Shown here: positions 52,601 through 63,549 of the stretch, piece by piece
Layout: each line of letters begins with the position of its first letter
Position numbering within the stretch: the first letter of the stretch is position 1
Source: Apostichopus japonicus
Taxonomy: Eukaryota > Echinodermata > Holothuroidea > Aspidochirotida > Stichopodidae
Reading direction: 5' to 3'
DNA length: 64,000 nt
Assembly (NCBI RefSeq): GCF_037975245.1
Contig: NC_092562.1
Span: 4,644,001-4,708,000 of the forward strand
Program-made: the position numbers and the translations under genes
Notes under the pieces: model-generated
What the model saw: only the letters and a program-made list of their open reading frames with translations
What the model was told of the DNA's origin: nothing
The model's database searches: none

Positions 52601-55600
52601 GATTGGTAAGTATTAGTAAAGCAATCAATGGGGTGAAGGACGTGGGGGTTGGAGGAGGTATAGGGGCTGGATATATTCACCCCTACATCTGCATATCATC
52701 CATGGGGAGAATGATGTGGGGCTTGGTGGAGGTAAATGGGATGGACATATTCACCCCTACATCTGCATCTCATCCATAGGTAGAAGGATGTGGGGGTTGG
52801 AGGAGGTAAAGGGGATGGATGTATTCACCCCAACATCTGGATCTCAGCTATTTAAAGGCCTTTCTTCCATAATGTAAAATTTCTATGATCTGCTTAGTGA
52901 AACCTGCCTCCAATTGTTATTATATCATGCTGTAGCCCCCACCTTCCCCACCCCTCCCCCATCACCAGCCTGATCTAGATCAACTCATCCTGTGTTCACA
53001 ATTGTAAATTTACATAAACATGTTGTAATTGTACTATGGCTATTTGGTGATTAGATGATATTTAAAAATAGAATAATAGTCTAGAAAAATATTTCAATCA
53101 TCCTTTAAAGACATATTTAATAAACAGTTGTGACAGTTGAAGATATTGCTTTAATTTTTACAGCAGTGTTTTGCTTGTTTTTATAGGGTGACAGAGTCGT
53201 TTGGTACGATGTGGAATTCGCTGGAATCGATGAAGATGGAAAAGTGGAGTTCAATGGGTTACAGGAAAACTTTTCAAAGAAGGTAAAATTGACCTGAAAT
53301 TTATTTTCTGGAAAAATAAACATTGAGTACTTTCACAGTTTTGTATTTGGCATATTTTGCTTAATTTCACTTTGATTATGTGGAATCATTTTATAGAATA
53401 TATCACAATCTTTAACTTGTGCCTCTGTTTTCCTTGGTAGGTGTTTGATTTCTTCAAGGGTCGTATCAATGAGCAGTATCCACTGGTTGATGCTCATCTC
53501 AATCCGTATCAACAAACCAAAGAAGCTCATGAGGTGAGATTATAAGCATAGCTACCTATTGAATCAGCAGTATGACAGGGGTTGTTGGGGACGGTGAGGG
53601 GATTAGAGTTTGGCCAATCAGCAGGGGACATACGACACATTCAAATATCTTGTACATCACACAAGGTCTCTCTTTAATGTCAAAAAGAAAGAAAGTTGTC
53701 AGATGCTTCATGAGGTGAGATTATAAAGCATAGCTACCTATTGAATCAGCAGTGTGACTGGGGGGGGGGGGTGGGGTGAGGGGATTAGAGTTTGGCCAAT
53801 CAGCAGGGGACATACGACACATTCAAATGTCTTGTACATCACACAAGGTCTCTCTTCAATGACAAAAAGAAAGAAAGAAAAAAAGTTTTCAGATGCTTCA
53901 TGAGGTGAGATTATAAAGCATAGCTACCTATTGATATCAGCAGTGTGACTGAGGGGGGGGGGGTGAGGGGATTAGAGTTTGGCCAATCAGCAGGTGACAT
54001 ACGGCACATGCAAATGTCTTGTACATCACACAAGGTCTCTCTTTAATGTCAAAAAGAAAGAAAGAAAAAAGTTTTCAGATGCTTCGTGAGTTGAGATTAT
54101 AAGCATAGCTACCTATTGAATCAGCAGTGTGACTGGGGGGGGGGGGGTGGGGTGAGGGGATTAGAGTTTGGCCAATCAGCAGGGGACATACGACACATTC
54201 AAATGTCTTGTACATCACACAAGGTATCTCTTTAATGTCAAAAAGAAAGAAAGAAAGTTGTCAGATGCTTCATGGGTAATATCACATCTGTTAGTTGGGA
54301 TTTTGACAAGAACAAGAATTGAAGAAAAAGATTAAAATATATCATTTCCTCATGGTCTCTTAAACCTTTCGGTAAAGCTAAGGTAAAAATTGAAAAGCAT
54401 TTTATTTCTCTTTGAGGTATTAAAAGCATTTATTTTGAAGTTATTATGCAGTAGAAGGGACAATAAAAGTTTGCGTTTGGTAGTTCACTGTGAATAACTT
54501 TTAAAGTGACTTTAAATGCATAGAATTTCACTTCATAGATACTAACTGGACAGGTTAATGGCTGAAATGACATCATTAGCATAATCATCATCCTTTTCAG
54601 GTCATAATTTGTGATTGGTTTTTTCTTTTCAGTCATTTCTCAAGAGCCGTGGGAGTGTGGTCCTCGGTAGGGATGGTATACTAGAACAGATCAAGTCATA
54701 CGTAGAAGAAGCCGGTAGCAGCAAACCACTTATCGTGACAGGGGGCGCCGGAACAGGAAAATCATCTCTTATGGCAAGAGTTGCTGATGTAGCACAAACT
54801 ATGGCATTGAACAAGAAGATACCAGGGTTGGTGATATTATTTTAACAAATGTTCTCTACCTATGTCAGTAGGGGAAGGGGGGGGGGATGTGAGGTGTGGT
54901 AATCTGTAGGAACAGGGGTTGGGAAGGTTGCTTTATTGACAAAGTTAATTCTCAAACTTATGCCATTATGTTTTGTTTTTCTTGTCGAGGAACTTTAATC
55001 ACAGTCCAACTTTTGGTAGCACAAGTTCCTTTAACAGTTAGCGATCTTGTTTCATATTTATGAGACTTTTGGTTCATTTCTAAGGGTAATTATATACAAG
55101 CAAGTATGGTAACTAGGTAACGAGGCACTCAACTTAACAATGGCAGGTTCTTGGCAAAGCTGTAAGAAGTTTCAATATTCTCAGCGAGAGAATTCTCTTT
55201 ACTTCCACTGTCTCCCAACCCCCATTCCACTCTCTTTTTTTATACCGCAAAAGTTTCACGGTGATTAGTGAATATAGCAAATAATTACAAACTGTGGTGA
55301 GTTATATATTGGTTTTTTAACTCTGCTGTTTGTTTGTAATTTTGTTCTTACAGAGGTGGTAAAGAAGGCTGGCATGTATTCTACCACTTTGTCGGAGCTG
55401 TCCCAGGTTCGACAGACCTAGAGAGATGCATAAAGAGACTGCTGAAAGAGCTAGATGCCTTCAATGTAAGTGTAAACATCTCAACCAAAAACACTTAGTT
55501 TAACAAATCAGTATCATTCCAGAGAGATGTATAAAGAGACTGCTGAAAGAGCTAGATGCCTTCAATGTAAGTGTAAACATCTCAACCAAAAACACTTAGT

Positions 55601-58600
55601 TTAATAAATCAGTATCATTCCAGAGAGATGTGTAAAGAGACTGCTGAAAGAGCTAGATGCCTTCAATGTAAGTGTAAACATCTCAACCAAAAACACTTAG
55701 TTTAATAAATCAGTATCATTCCAGAGAGATGTATAAAGAGACTGCTGAAAGAGCTAGATGCCTTCAATGTAAGTGTAAACATCTCAACCAAAAACACTTA
55801 GATAAATAACAAATCAGTATTATTCCATGATTGCGACAGAATCGATTGAGAATTGCAAATTTGAATTCAGTAAAAGTTTTACTTGGTGTCATCAGTTGTT
55901 GGAAACTTTAGATGGCTTCAATTTAAAGATTCGGCATGCTTTATGTTAAACCGTGACTACAATATAGCTACAAATATAGCTACAAATATAGCTAAAATAT
56001 AGCTACAAATATAGCTAAAATATAGCAACAAATGACTACAATGTAGCTTCTCACTGTTCATTCAGTAGTCAGGTTTGGACTGAAGTATAGTAATGCTGTT
56101 AGTCATATGTCAACTTTGTGACTGAAATACATGTTAGTCAACTTTACAACTGAATTAGTTATTCATAACTCATCATTCAAAAGTCAGATTTGTGACTAAC
56201 ATACCTGTGACAGTTGAATTAATTTGACTAATTATGTAGATAGCTTTAGTCTTGCCTTTGCATTCCTAATATCAATATGTATTTCTGATCCAAGTATAGC
56301 CATGTGACTAGTAACTCACCAGTCATATTTGTGACAATCATATACCAAGTGACAGTTGAATAACTTTTACTTATAATATAGATACCTTTAGTCCTACCTT
56401 TGCGTTCCTATGTGTATCTCTGATGCAAGTATAGCCATTGACTGTTCGTTCAAGAGTCACCTTTGCGACTGAACTATATCCATGTGACTAGTAACTTACC
56501 AGTCAAATTTGTGAATTAAATTAACTTTGCAACTGAAGTATTAGCCATATTAGTCATCAATTTTACGTTTGTTTGGTCGGATGAACTAAAGAATGTGAGT
56601 TTCTCCCAGGAATTTATGCTTGAGATGTCATTTTTTTGAGTTGTGTGACAGTGTCTGTCCATTGAATTTTCAGGATGCTACAGCCCCAAAGAATCTTGAA
56701 GCAACTTGTCAGCTGAGCTGCGGAGTTTTATCCAACCCAAAGACGAGACCGGTCATTGTTATAATGGATGCTCTCAATCAGGTGAGATGGATGGGTGGAA
56801 AATACAAAGATAATCTGGATTGAACATTTGAAAGAAGAATATTTGTAATCCTAAATCTTGGTCTAAACATTAGCTTTAGTCTCAGCAAGTTACACTCTTA
56901 CACATATCAGAAATTATACCAGAATAGTTAGTCAGGTTTTTTTTTTTAATGATGAAGGAATATAATGTTTCCATGACAACCAGCTAATATAAGATTCTGT
57001 TAACATGTGCTCACAAGGTCGTGGTAATAGACTTGAATGAGATGGGGGCAGTATTGCACTATTCCTTCTGTTAGGCTCAAGCCATGAAGTTTGTCATTAG
57101 GTTGGCAACAGTTTAGTGAGGGGTACAACCATTACTATCTGCTACCGGTGTATAATGTACGCTGTTCACATCCAAATTGACCCTTTAGTTTTCACTATAT
57201 CTCACACATTTCTGAAAATCAAAATGCTCTTGTTTATGTCTTTCTTTCACTCCTGTTGTTTCATTATTATTATTATAATTATTATGATGATTATTTTCAG
57301 TTTGATGATGATAAAAGTGGTTCAGTGTTGAGCTGGCTACCCAGGAAGTTATCGCCGCAGGTTCGTGTCATGCTGTCCATGATAGACGACACGCCTCCGC
57401 ACAAGATTCTCCAGGAGCGCTCCAACCCTCCAGTGGATATTAAAGTCACCCCTCTTGACATGCAAGCAAGAGAAGTAAGTTTTAACTGAATAAACAGAAC
57501 CAAGCAAGAAGCATATGGCTGTGGAAGGAGTTTCTTTAAAAATATAGAAAGTCATTACCCTAAACTGATCAATCTGGGAACAGCATTATCAATATTTTAA
57601 TTATTAGGTTATGTAGCTTTATGAAAATAGTGAGGCAAAGCAAGCGTGTGTTTGAACATAGCAAAAGTTTATTTATGTAGTCACTTACAAGAGATTCCTT
57701 ATAGCAGTGCTAGATTTTTCATAATCCTATTTTTGGAAGAGCATACGATTGAAAGAGCGGAAATATTATTCAATGAATAAAAGAGTAAGTTTCTTGAAAG
57801 AAAGTGAAAGTCTTGAAGTTGACCTAGTTTAAAATGACACTAACAATAAGCCCTTGCCAGAATGGGTCAATTTTTGATGATTTTCCTGGCAGTGTATTTT
57901 GCACTGTTTTTGTACGGTAGGGGTTACTCTTATATTGGTAGACTATATGATGGCAGTACCAATTGTCAGCCCCATCTCTAAGGATTCTAAAAGTGTTTCC
58001 TGTTTATCGACAGCAAATTGTGAAGGAAATGCTGGGCAAATACAACAAGAAGCTGGACCAACATCAGATGGTCAGCCTCCTGTCCAAGAAATCGTCCGAG
58101 AACCCTCTATGGCTGTCCATAGCCTGCGAAGAGCTCCGTGTGTTTGGACTGTTTGATAAAGTCACGGACAAGATCAATAGTCTGGATGATGGTTTATTGG
58201 AGTGAGTATTTGCCAACCAGATGTCAACAGATCATTGTTGTCGCTTAAAAATATGCTTCAAACCAAAAACCACCTACAAGATGTGAAAACTGTTTAGGAA
58301 AGGCTGTGCTTTAAAGAAGTATAAAAGTTAACAAGGGTCTGAAGTTGCAAGGACCCTCTTGTTCCAGCAAGGTTTGGAAATATTAGTTCCTCTGATGTGT
58401 AAACTCCCATGTGTACGCAAGTCAGTCACATATTAAGGCTTACTGGGGAATTAGCGGAGTGACTGAAGTATTGGTTAAAATGGAATTGAAACTAGTGACA
58501 AGTCCTGCACTTTACCAGCTGAGCTTTCTAGTGAATAGTTGGTGGTGACAACCGTCTCTCTGCTTGAGGGGGAAAGGGGGGGGTGAAAGTGTGGGGCAAG

Positions 58601-61600
58601 CCAGAGGGTAACAGTGTCTTGCTTACTGTGTAGCCAGTGTTAACACCCTTAGGTGTCATTTTTACAGCCACAAATTGGCTGGGAAGAGGTTTGAAAAGGA
58701 AGTTTAACTGTGTGGGGTAGAACACAAAACTCTTTATTTCACTGGTTCAAATCTAGTGTCTATTCTATATTATAGCCAATAGTTTCTTTGCTATGGCAAA
58801 AGTTAATACATAGGAAACATTGTAAGGAAATAAAGTTAAATTAGGATAAAGAAATATAGTGAAGTTGAGATCATAAATAACCTAATCCCTCTTTTTAGTC
58901 GTATGAAACTTAAGCTGTTGAGATAATTTATTCTTTAACGAGGCGTTTCTCTAACGAGGCATTTCTCTAATGTGTTTTTCTTACGTGGTGTTTCTTCCAA
59001 TTGCATTGTTATGTCGTTTGTAATACCTGATAAATTAGATGCATGAGTTAAAGTTACATTTTTCTTTTTTTTCCAGTCAATTTTTATAGTTGGTAGTTAT
59101 TACCTTGTGTTCTGTATGTATGTGTGTGTGTATGTATGTATTATTATGATTGTTATTATTATGATTATTGTATACTCCACCTGATCATTTTTCATTTCAT
59201 TTGTCTAGAAAAACTACCCATTTTATTGAAAATACAGGCTATTTGTATATCAGTCTTTGTTAGAGGTTGTGATACATGCTGAATGTGTTTTTGACAAAAA
59301 AGTCTTGGGAGTAATTTTGTTGCAGCCTAACAGAATATTTAAAACTTATTGTCGTTATAAAACTTTACTGGGGGGGAAGCAAATGAGGTTATTCATATGC
59401 AATTTTTGAGGTCATGTCATAAACAAAACTCGCTTGAATAGAATATCATTCTCCTCATCATTCCACATTTAAAAGATTTTTATCAATCTCCCAAATTTCC
59501 TTCAGACTTTTGGAGCAGGTTTTCACAAGATTTGAGGAGGAAAATGGTGGTGAATTATTGACGTCAACCCTTTGCCTGTTGGAGACATCGTCGACTGGAT
59601 TACTGGAGACGGAGCTCCTGAAGATACTGGGAGATGAGGATAATCTCATCCCCGACAACAGCGCTGAAAATGAAAAAGAATCTAAAGGTCAGCTTTAAGA
59701 TCAACTTTAAAAACTGCTGATTTAATTACCTTGACTTTATTCATGCCCTTTTCAACTTTCCACTCGATATGTTTTCTTTCTCTGAAGAAGTTTAGTGTAC
59801 TGTTTCCAAGAAAATGTCCTAAAGGTTTTGTGAACATGTAGAGTAGATGATCTTACCTTCTAATATGGCTAGTCTTTGTTTGGATATATTTTCAATTTCC
59901 TTTTAATTCAAGCCTAGCATGATTCTCATATAATATATGTTGGATTGAAGTAGGTACTACCATAAAGTAATTTAGCTAATAACCAAACCAATCTCTACAT
60001 TTTAACAATTAGTCATTTATATATGATATGTGTAAGAGATATCAAATCAAACTATTTGGTTGTTGGTTTTTCTTTTGCACCGTAGAGAAGGAGAGCAGAG
60101 AAAAGACATCCAAGGACATTGGACCCCTCCCAGCTTACAAGTGGGCCACAGTCTTCAGGGCCTTGAAACCTTTTATAAGGCCTTTTGGTGACAGTGGTGA
60201 AGGAAGGCTTGACTTTTACCACAGGGCCCTCAGCAAAGCAGTCAGGAAAAAGTAAGAGAACAACTTTTGCTCTGCCTCCTGTAATCATATGTACAGTATC
60301 AGTGTGTGGTAGGAGAGGATAGAATGATAGCCTATACAGTATCAGTGTGTGGTACGAGAGGATAGAATGATAGCCTATACAGTATCAGTTTATGGTATGC
60401 AGCTAATTTCTCATATTCCCCCCAACAGGTATTTTGGAGGCGCTGCTGGGGCTGCCAAATACGATCAAACCTGGTGGCATCATAAACTAGCGGATTATTT
60501 CTTTGAGGTTAACGTGATTCATCGAAAAGTAGAAGTAAGTACAATCTCCTTCCTGTCCTTTTTACTTACACTGTCAAGTATTACATCTTAATGGATTGAA
60601 GTGCTTGGGGGGGGGGGGAAGGGGGGGTGTTGCATGCTTACAGGTTATTCCCCTACTCATTTTTGGAAGATTCCTTATAAAACATAAACTCAGATCCCAG
60701 AGAACGTTTCCTTTTGCATTCCTTCTTCCCGAGAGCAAAAAGACACACAAATGACTGTAAATACCATCTTTGTTACTCTGTTTGTTGTAACTTGAAAAAC
60801 AAATTGTATCATAATTGTATGACTCTCTCATGACAAACACCTTTTTGTTTTTCTATATGTATAGATACTATTTCAAAATTACTCAATTTTTGTCCGATTC
60901 TCCCTCTTTGTTTGACAAGGAACTCCCGGCACACCTTTTGGCCATCAACGATGTCGAACGGTTGAAGGTTTTCCTGACAAATTGGGCTGTGTTTGACATG
61001 CTGTACAATGAGGACTACAGTACATTGCTTCTAAAGCACTGGAGAGAGGTGAAGATCTGATTCTTGTTATATCTCTTTTGCAGCTGTTATCTAAAAAGGA
61101 TGAAACTGCAAAACCACTTTGATTTCATGTAGATGAATTTTGTCACAGGGACCCATGGTGGTAATATGAGTAATATTTGAAATCTTGTTTGAAGCCAAAT
61201 GAGGCATACGGCTTGGTCAGGAGATGGAACGGGTGGAATTAATTTAGCTTGAAACTCATCAGTTCATTTTGAGTACATTTCTAAGTAAGTCAGGTAACGA
61301 TGACCCTACCTTTTATTAGGAAGAAGATCTTTGTGTAAGAGTTGTGTTTATACCTTGGAACATGTTAAAACATGATATTATGGACTAGAGTCTTTTTCCA
61401 TCACCAGGCCTTACTGCCAAATTCCTTTAGAACCCCTAATCTCTCACTCCTCCCCACCCCCCCCCCCTCTCTCACACACACACAAACAGGTACATTCAGA
61501 CAGAGGACCCCATGGTTTTTTCCATTGTTCAAATTCACGAACCCTAACCTTAACAATACCCCATAACAATAGAATTCTTGTGAGGACGTTGCGATTCTTT

Positions 61601-63549
61601 AGAAATCACATTCGAGGACCTGGAATTCTTTTGTTCAAATCCTCAGTCAGAAATACAAAACAAATGCACACATACCTTCATAAGGTACACAGCCGCTATA
61701 AATCAGTATTTGGAAACAGAGCATTTGTTTGTCTTTTCATCAGGGGCTTGGCAAGGACTGGCAGGATGTCTTGAAGGCTGAATATACGGCTTGTCTCGAG
61801 AGGCTTGATGAGGAAGAAGGAGAGGGGTTCGTCACCAAAGAGGAGCTTGCACTGAGATACGAGAAAGTAGCCAGAGTCTTGTGAGTTGCCACTTACATTC
61901 AACAAGATATCTGTTTATCTCCATCTTTATTGATCATAAAGCAATGTAGCTTAATTTGACGATAATTTAAATCATTTGACAAGAGTGATCGAAGAATTTG
62001 TCCAAGTTTTGTAGACATTCGCAATGATGAAATTCCTGGCTGTAAACTAGTTTCAACATAGAGGCTGTGAGAAAAACCACTTGAAGTTGACAGTAACAGT
62101 TTCAGCATGGATTTTTTTTTATGTAAATTAGATTCAGCAATTACGCTAGAATTGCTTAAGTCGGATGCTAGAATCTTGGTGTTGGTGTTGAAAATAATTT
62201 GGATTATTTTGGAAAAGAATTTGTTCTGAATATGAAACAATTTCATGGGCTTTGTAAACATGTGAATGAGAAAATGCTGTGAACTACTTCTACCTTTGTT
62301 TTTTGTTTTATAAAATTCGCTTTTTAACCTTTTGCAGGGCTCAGTCAGGCAAGCATATCGATGCACTGGAATTATTGAATAAAACTATTACCCTGGAAGA
62401 GAATGAACTAGGCGCAAGGCCAGAGAGAATGGTAGAAATATTTGCCTTGGTTTGTACCATCTATGATGAGGTAAGAACTTCTTTTTTTGTTTCTTTCTTT
62501 GTTCTTCACCTGTAAAGCTGCATTTCTCTTTGACCAAGCCATTTAATATTTAGACAAAATGGGATAATTCTCAATCTATCCAAGAGGTGACCGTAATTTA
62601 ATCTTCTTCGTTAGCAAATTTACGAACAGTTCAATCCACTACAGAAAGTTTTGCTCTCCAAAACTTGTATGTACTTTTTGCAATTCACTCATTGGCAAAC
62701 CAGTGACAGCTGTCTGTCCAACGTGATCGTTCCTAGCATCATTATCGATAGACTGACCTGGTAATAGGTACGATGTCCAGGTACCTGCTCTTTCCCTTTA
62801 ACCACTCTGTATAGTACCACACACATGGAGCTTTCAAAAAATATAGTGGATCTCTGACTTGCAATAGGTAATATATTACTTAAAAGGTGATCATTTATGG
62901 CAGGCGAAGGATATCCTTGACTGATAAATTGATCTGACCCATGCAAGGCACAAAATGTCTGCTGACAGCTGAAATCAGGCTCACCTGCTGCTGCTTTGAA
63001 TCTGCTCTAGGTCTATGCTAAGCATTCGTATATATATGTCTTTGAAATTAGCAACTGAACTTTTGAATGTTAACAGTGTGGTTATACTTTATTAGGGTCG
63101 TTGGCTGAAGAGGGCAAGGAGGTGGGGGGGGGGGGTGGGTGGGTTGGTGTATGGGAGATATAGACATCAGTTTTACCTCATTTATAAGCAACATTTTGAA
63201 ACCACATTCTCATCCTGGAAATGTTAGAAGTGAGATGTTTTAAAGGAGGGAGGATGTTTGTTACAAGGTGTACAATTGCCAGACCAGCATCAATTTCTCC
63301 CTGTCCGTTATCCGAAACAAGTATGGTATTCCCTTTGTACAATACACATGGGTTAACAGCAGGGGAATGGACACCATCCACATTACAAAAACTTGACACT
63401 GGATGAGATTCCGTTCATCTTTCTCTTGACAGAAATTGAAGCTGTATGAGTACGTGGATGTCTCGCAGAAGAGGGAGCTTAGGCCGGCTATAGAGTATGC
63501 TAGGAAATCTATCGCACTCAGAGAGACTCTGGACGGTGAGATTCACAAG
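49398..63549 (+). CDS. DUF4062-NACHT-TPR STAND NTPase, 19 exons, 3' incomplete (864+ aa)
   Basis: Exons: 49398-49613, 50685-50753, 51299-51405, 51901-52034, 52475-52605, 53187-53282, 53441-53533, 54633-54826, 55354-55465, 56674-56781, 57301-57474, 58014-58201, 59506-59687, 60086-60251, 60429-60534, 60920-61048, 61744-61880, 62338-62470, 63433-63549, continuing past the window. All phases agree. MGCGSS at the start is a myristoylation plus palmitoylation signal. DUF4062 begins at 51 (VRIFVSSTFKDFHAEREVL). The NACHT P-loop is GGAGTGKS (319-326) and the Walker B region VIVIMDALNQ (411-420). TPR-like helices start near 770. This architecture is that of the NPHP3/TEP1-related STAND proteins of invertebrates, often labelled TPR repeat-containing protein DDB_G0287407-like. 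Such NTPases act as ligand-triggered oligomeric switches; the ligand and role here are unknown. Confidence 0.88.
50685..50753 (+). CDS. NACHT gene exon 2: DUF4062
   Basis: Residues 73-95, phase 0-0. VFPDLRQWCEKRRLHLIECD and LRW continue the fold (in relatives FPELR..C...L.LI..DLRWGV). The G after LRW comes from exon 3. Confidence 0.9.
51299..51405 (+). CDS. NACHT gene exon 3: DUF4062
   Basis: Residues 96-130 plus two bases. GVPKDTTTEETLRMCLGEID followed by a hydrophobic IMPFFLNL strand. Donor ACCAG|GTAAGA. Confidence 0.9.
51901..52034 (+). CDS. NACHT gene exon 4: end of DUF4062
   Basis: Residues 131-175 plus one base. RCGWIPA and SVTEMEILHGAY are conserved-type segments closing DUF4062 in NACHT relatives. 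Confidence 0.9.
52475..52605 (+). CDS. NACHT gene exon 5: linker
   Basis: Residues 176-219. Acceptor ATCCACAG, donor TTG|GTAAGT. LFMIRKSDFLSSVP then a helical KLEYLKTMLQQRL. Confidence 0.88.
52642..52862. repeat. About 74-bp tandem repeat, three copies, in intron 5
   Basis: GTGGGGGTTGGAGGAGG-like starts at 52642, about 52715 and 52790, each followed by ATTCACCCCTACATCTGCAT. G-rich on the transcribed-sense strand. Confidence 0.85.
53187..53282 (+). CDS. NACHT gene exon 6: linker
   Basis: Residues 220-251, phase 0-0. GDRVVWYDVEFAGIDEDGKV; the alternating pattern suggests beta strands. Confidence 0.88.
53441..53533 (+). CDS. NACHT gene exon 7: lead-in to NACHT
   Basis: Residues 252-282, phase 0-0. 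It ends TKEAHE|GTGAGA. The last six bases and the donor are the seed of the tandem array that fills the following intron. Confidence 0.9.
53528..54282 (+). repeat. About 185-bp tandem array copying the exon 7 end and its splice donor
   Basis: Marks CATGAGGTGAG at 53528 (the real exon end), 53709 and 53899; then CGTGAGTTGAG at 54085 and CATGGGTAATA at 54271. Periods are 181, 190, 186 and 186. Each later copy reads (T/G)TCAG|ATGCTTCATGAG|GTGAGATT, which looks like a 12-nt in-frame mini-exon with its own acceptor and donor. The donor is altered in the last two copies. G homopolymers and AAAGAAAG runs vary between units. Confidence 0.88.
54633..54826 (+). CDS. NACHT gene exon 8: P-loop
   Basis: Residues 283-346 plus two bases. 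VLGRDGILEQIKSYV is the usual entry helix. PLIVTGGAGTGKSSLMARV holds Walker A (GGAGTGKS, 319-326) with the catalytic Lys and Ser present. Donor CCAGG|GTTGGT is weak but is the only one that keeps phase with exon 9. Confidence 0.9.
55354..55465 (+). CDS. NACHT gene exon 9
   Basis: Residues 347-384. WHVFYHFVGAVPGSTDLERC matches the strand after the first NACHT helix (HFVG is common in NPHP3-like NACHTs). It ends RLLKELDAFN|GTAAGT. The last 42 bases and the donor are amplified downstream. Confidence 0.9.
55418..55800 (+). repeat. 101-bp tandem array, four copies, each with the exon 9 end and donor
   Basis: Copies end at donors GTAAGT 55466, 55567, 55668 and 55769. Copies 2-4 each hold a 42-nt open segment in the same frame (55525-55566, 55626-55667, 55727-55768). 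Each is preceded by ATCATTCCAGAG and followed by the same strong donor, so each could act as a 14-codon in-frame exon. Copy 3 has GTA for ATA (Ile to Val). No copy carries a stop. Confidence 0.93.
56674..56781 (+). CDS. NACHT gene exon 10: Walker B
   Basis: Residues 385-420, phase 0-0. TRPVIVIMDALNQ is a hydrophobic strand ending in Asp with the D-A-L-N/D-Q form common in NACHT/NPHP3 relatives. Confidence 0.9.
57301..57474 (+). CDS. NACHT gene exon 11
   Basis: Residues 421-478, phase 0-0. LSWLPRKLSPQVRVMLSMID is the sensor 1 strand region (WLP...VR...S). A TTATTA microsatellite sits just upstream of the acceptor. Confidence 0.9.
58014..58201 (+). CDS. NACHT gene exon 12: helical region
   Basis: Residues 479-540 plus two bases. 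IVKEMLGKYNKKLD and SSENPLWLSIACEELRVFG match the NACHT lid/winged-helix entry (NPL.L...CEELR). Confidence 0.9.
59506..59687 (+). CDS. NACHT gene exon 13: winged-helix-like segment
   Basis: Residues 541-601. Acceptor TTCCTTCAG. LLEQVFTRFEEENG, LLETSSTGLLETELLKILGD. It ends in an acidic, charged linker shared with exon 14. Confidence 0.88.
60086..60251 (+). CDS. NACHT gene exon 14
   Basis: Residues 602-656 plus two bases. Charged linker, then WATVFRALKPFIRPFG and GRLDFYHRALSKAV, the conserved segment before the post-NACHT helices. Confidence 0.88.
60293..60390. repeat. 43-bp tandem repeat in intron 14
   Basis: ACAGTATCAG starts at 60293, 60336 and 60379. Two full units and a partial third, ending 40 bp before the exon 15 acceptor. 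Confidence 0.88.
60429..60534 (+). CDS. NACHT gene exon 15
   Basis: Residues 657-692. TWWHHKLADYFFEV, an H-x-LA-Y-F motif typical of the helical region between NACHT and TPR in these proteins. Confidence 0.88.
60920..61048 (+). CDS. NACHT gene exon 16
   Basis: Residues 693-735, phase 0-0. The acceptor is TTTGACAAG at 60919. An alternative acceptor TATGTATAG at 60864 would add sequence but shift the frame. ELPAHLLAINDVERLKVFL then LLLKHWRE. Confidence 0.85.
61744..61880 (+). CDS. NACHT gene exon 17
   Basis: Residues 736-780 plus two bases. GLGKDWQDVLKAEYTACLER and then LALRYEKVARVL, leading into the first TPR-like helix. Confidence 0.88.
62338..62470 (+). CDS. NACHT gene exon 18: first TPR-like helices
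   Basis: Residues 781-825. GKHIDALELLNKTITLEENE fits a TPR B helix with the linker to the next A helix (EIFALVCTIYDE). Confidence 0.88.
63433..63549 (+). CDS. NACHT gene exon 19: TPR-like; last exon in window
   Basis: Residues 826-864, phase 0-0. LRPAIEYARKSIALRETLDG is a clear TPR-type helix. Donor ACAAG|GTAGGT means the gene continues beyond 64000. Confidence 0.88.
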
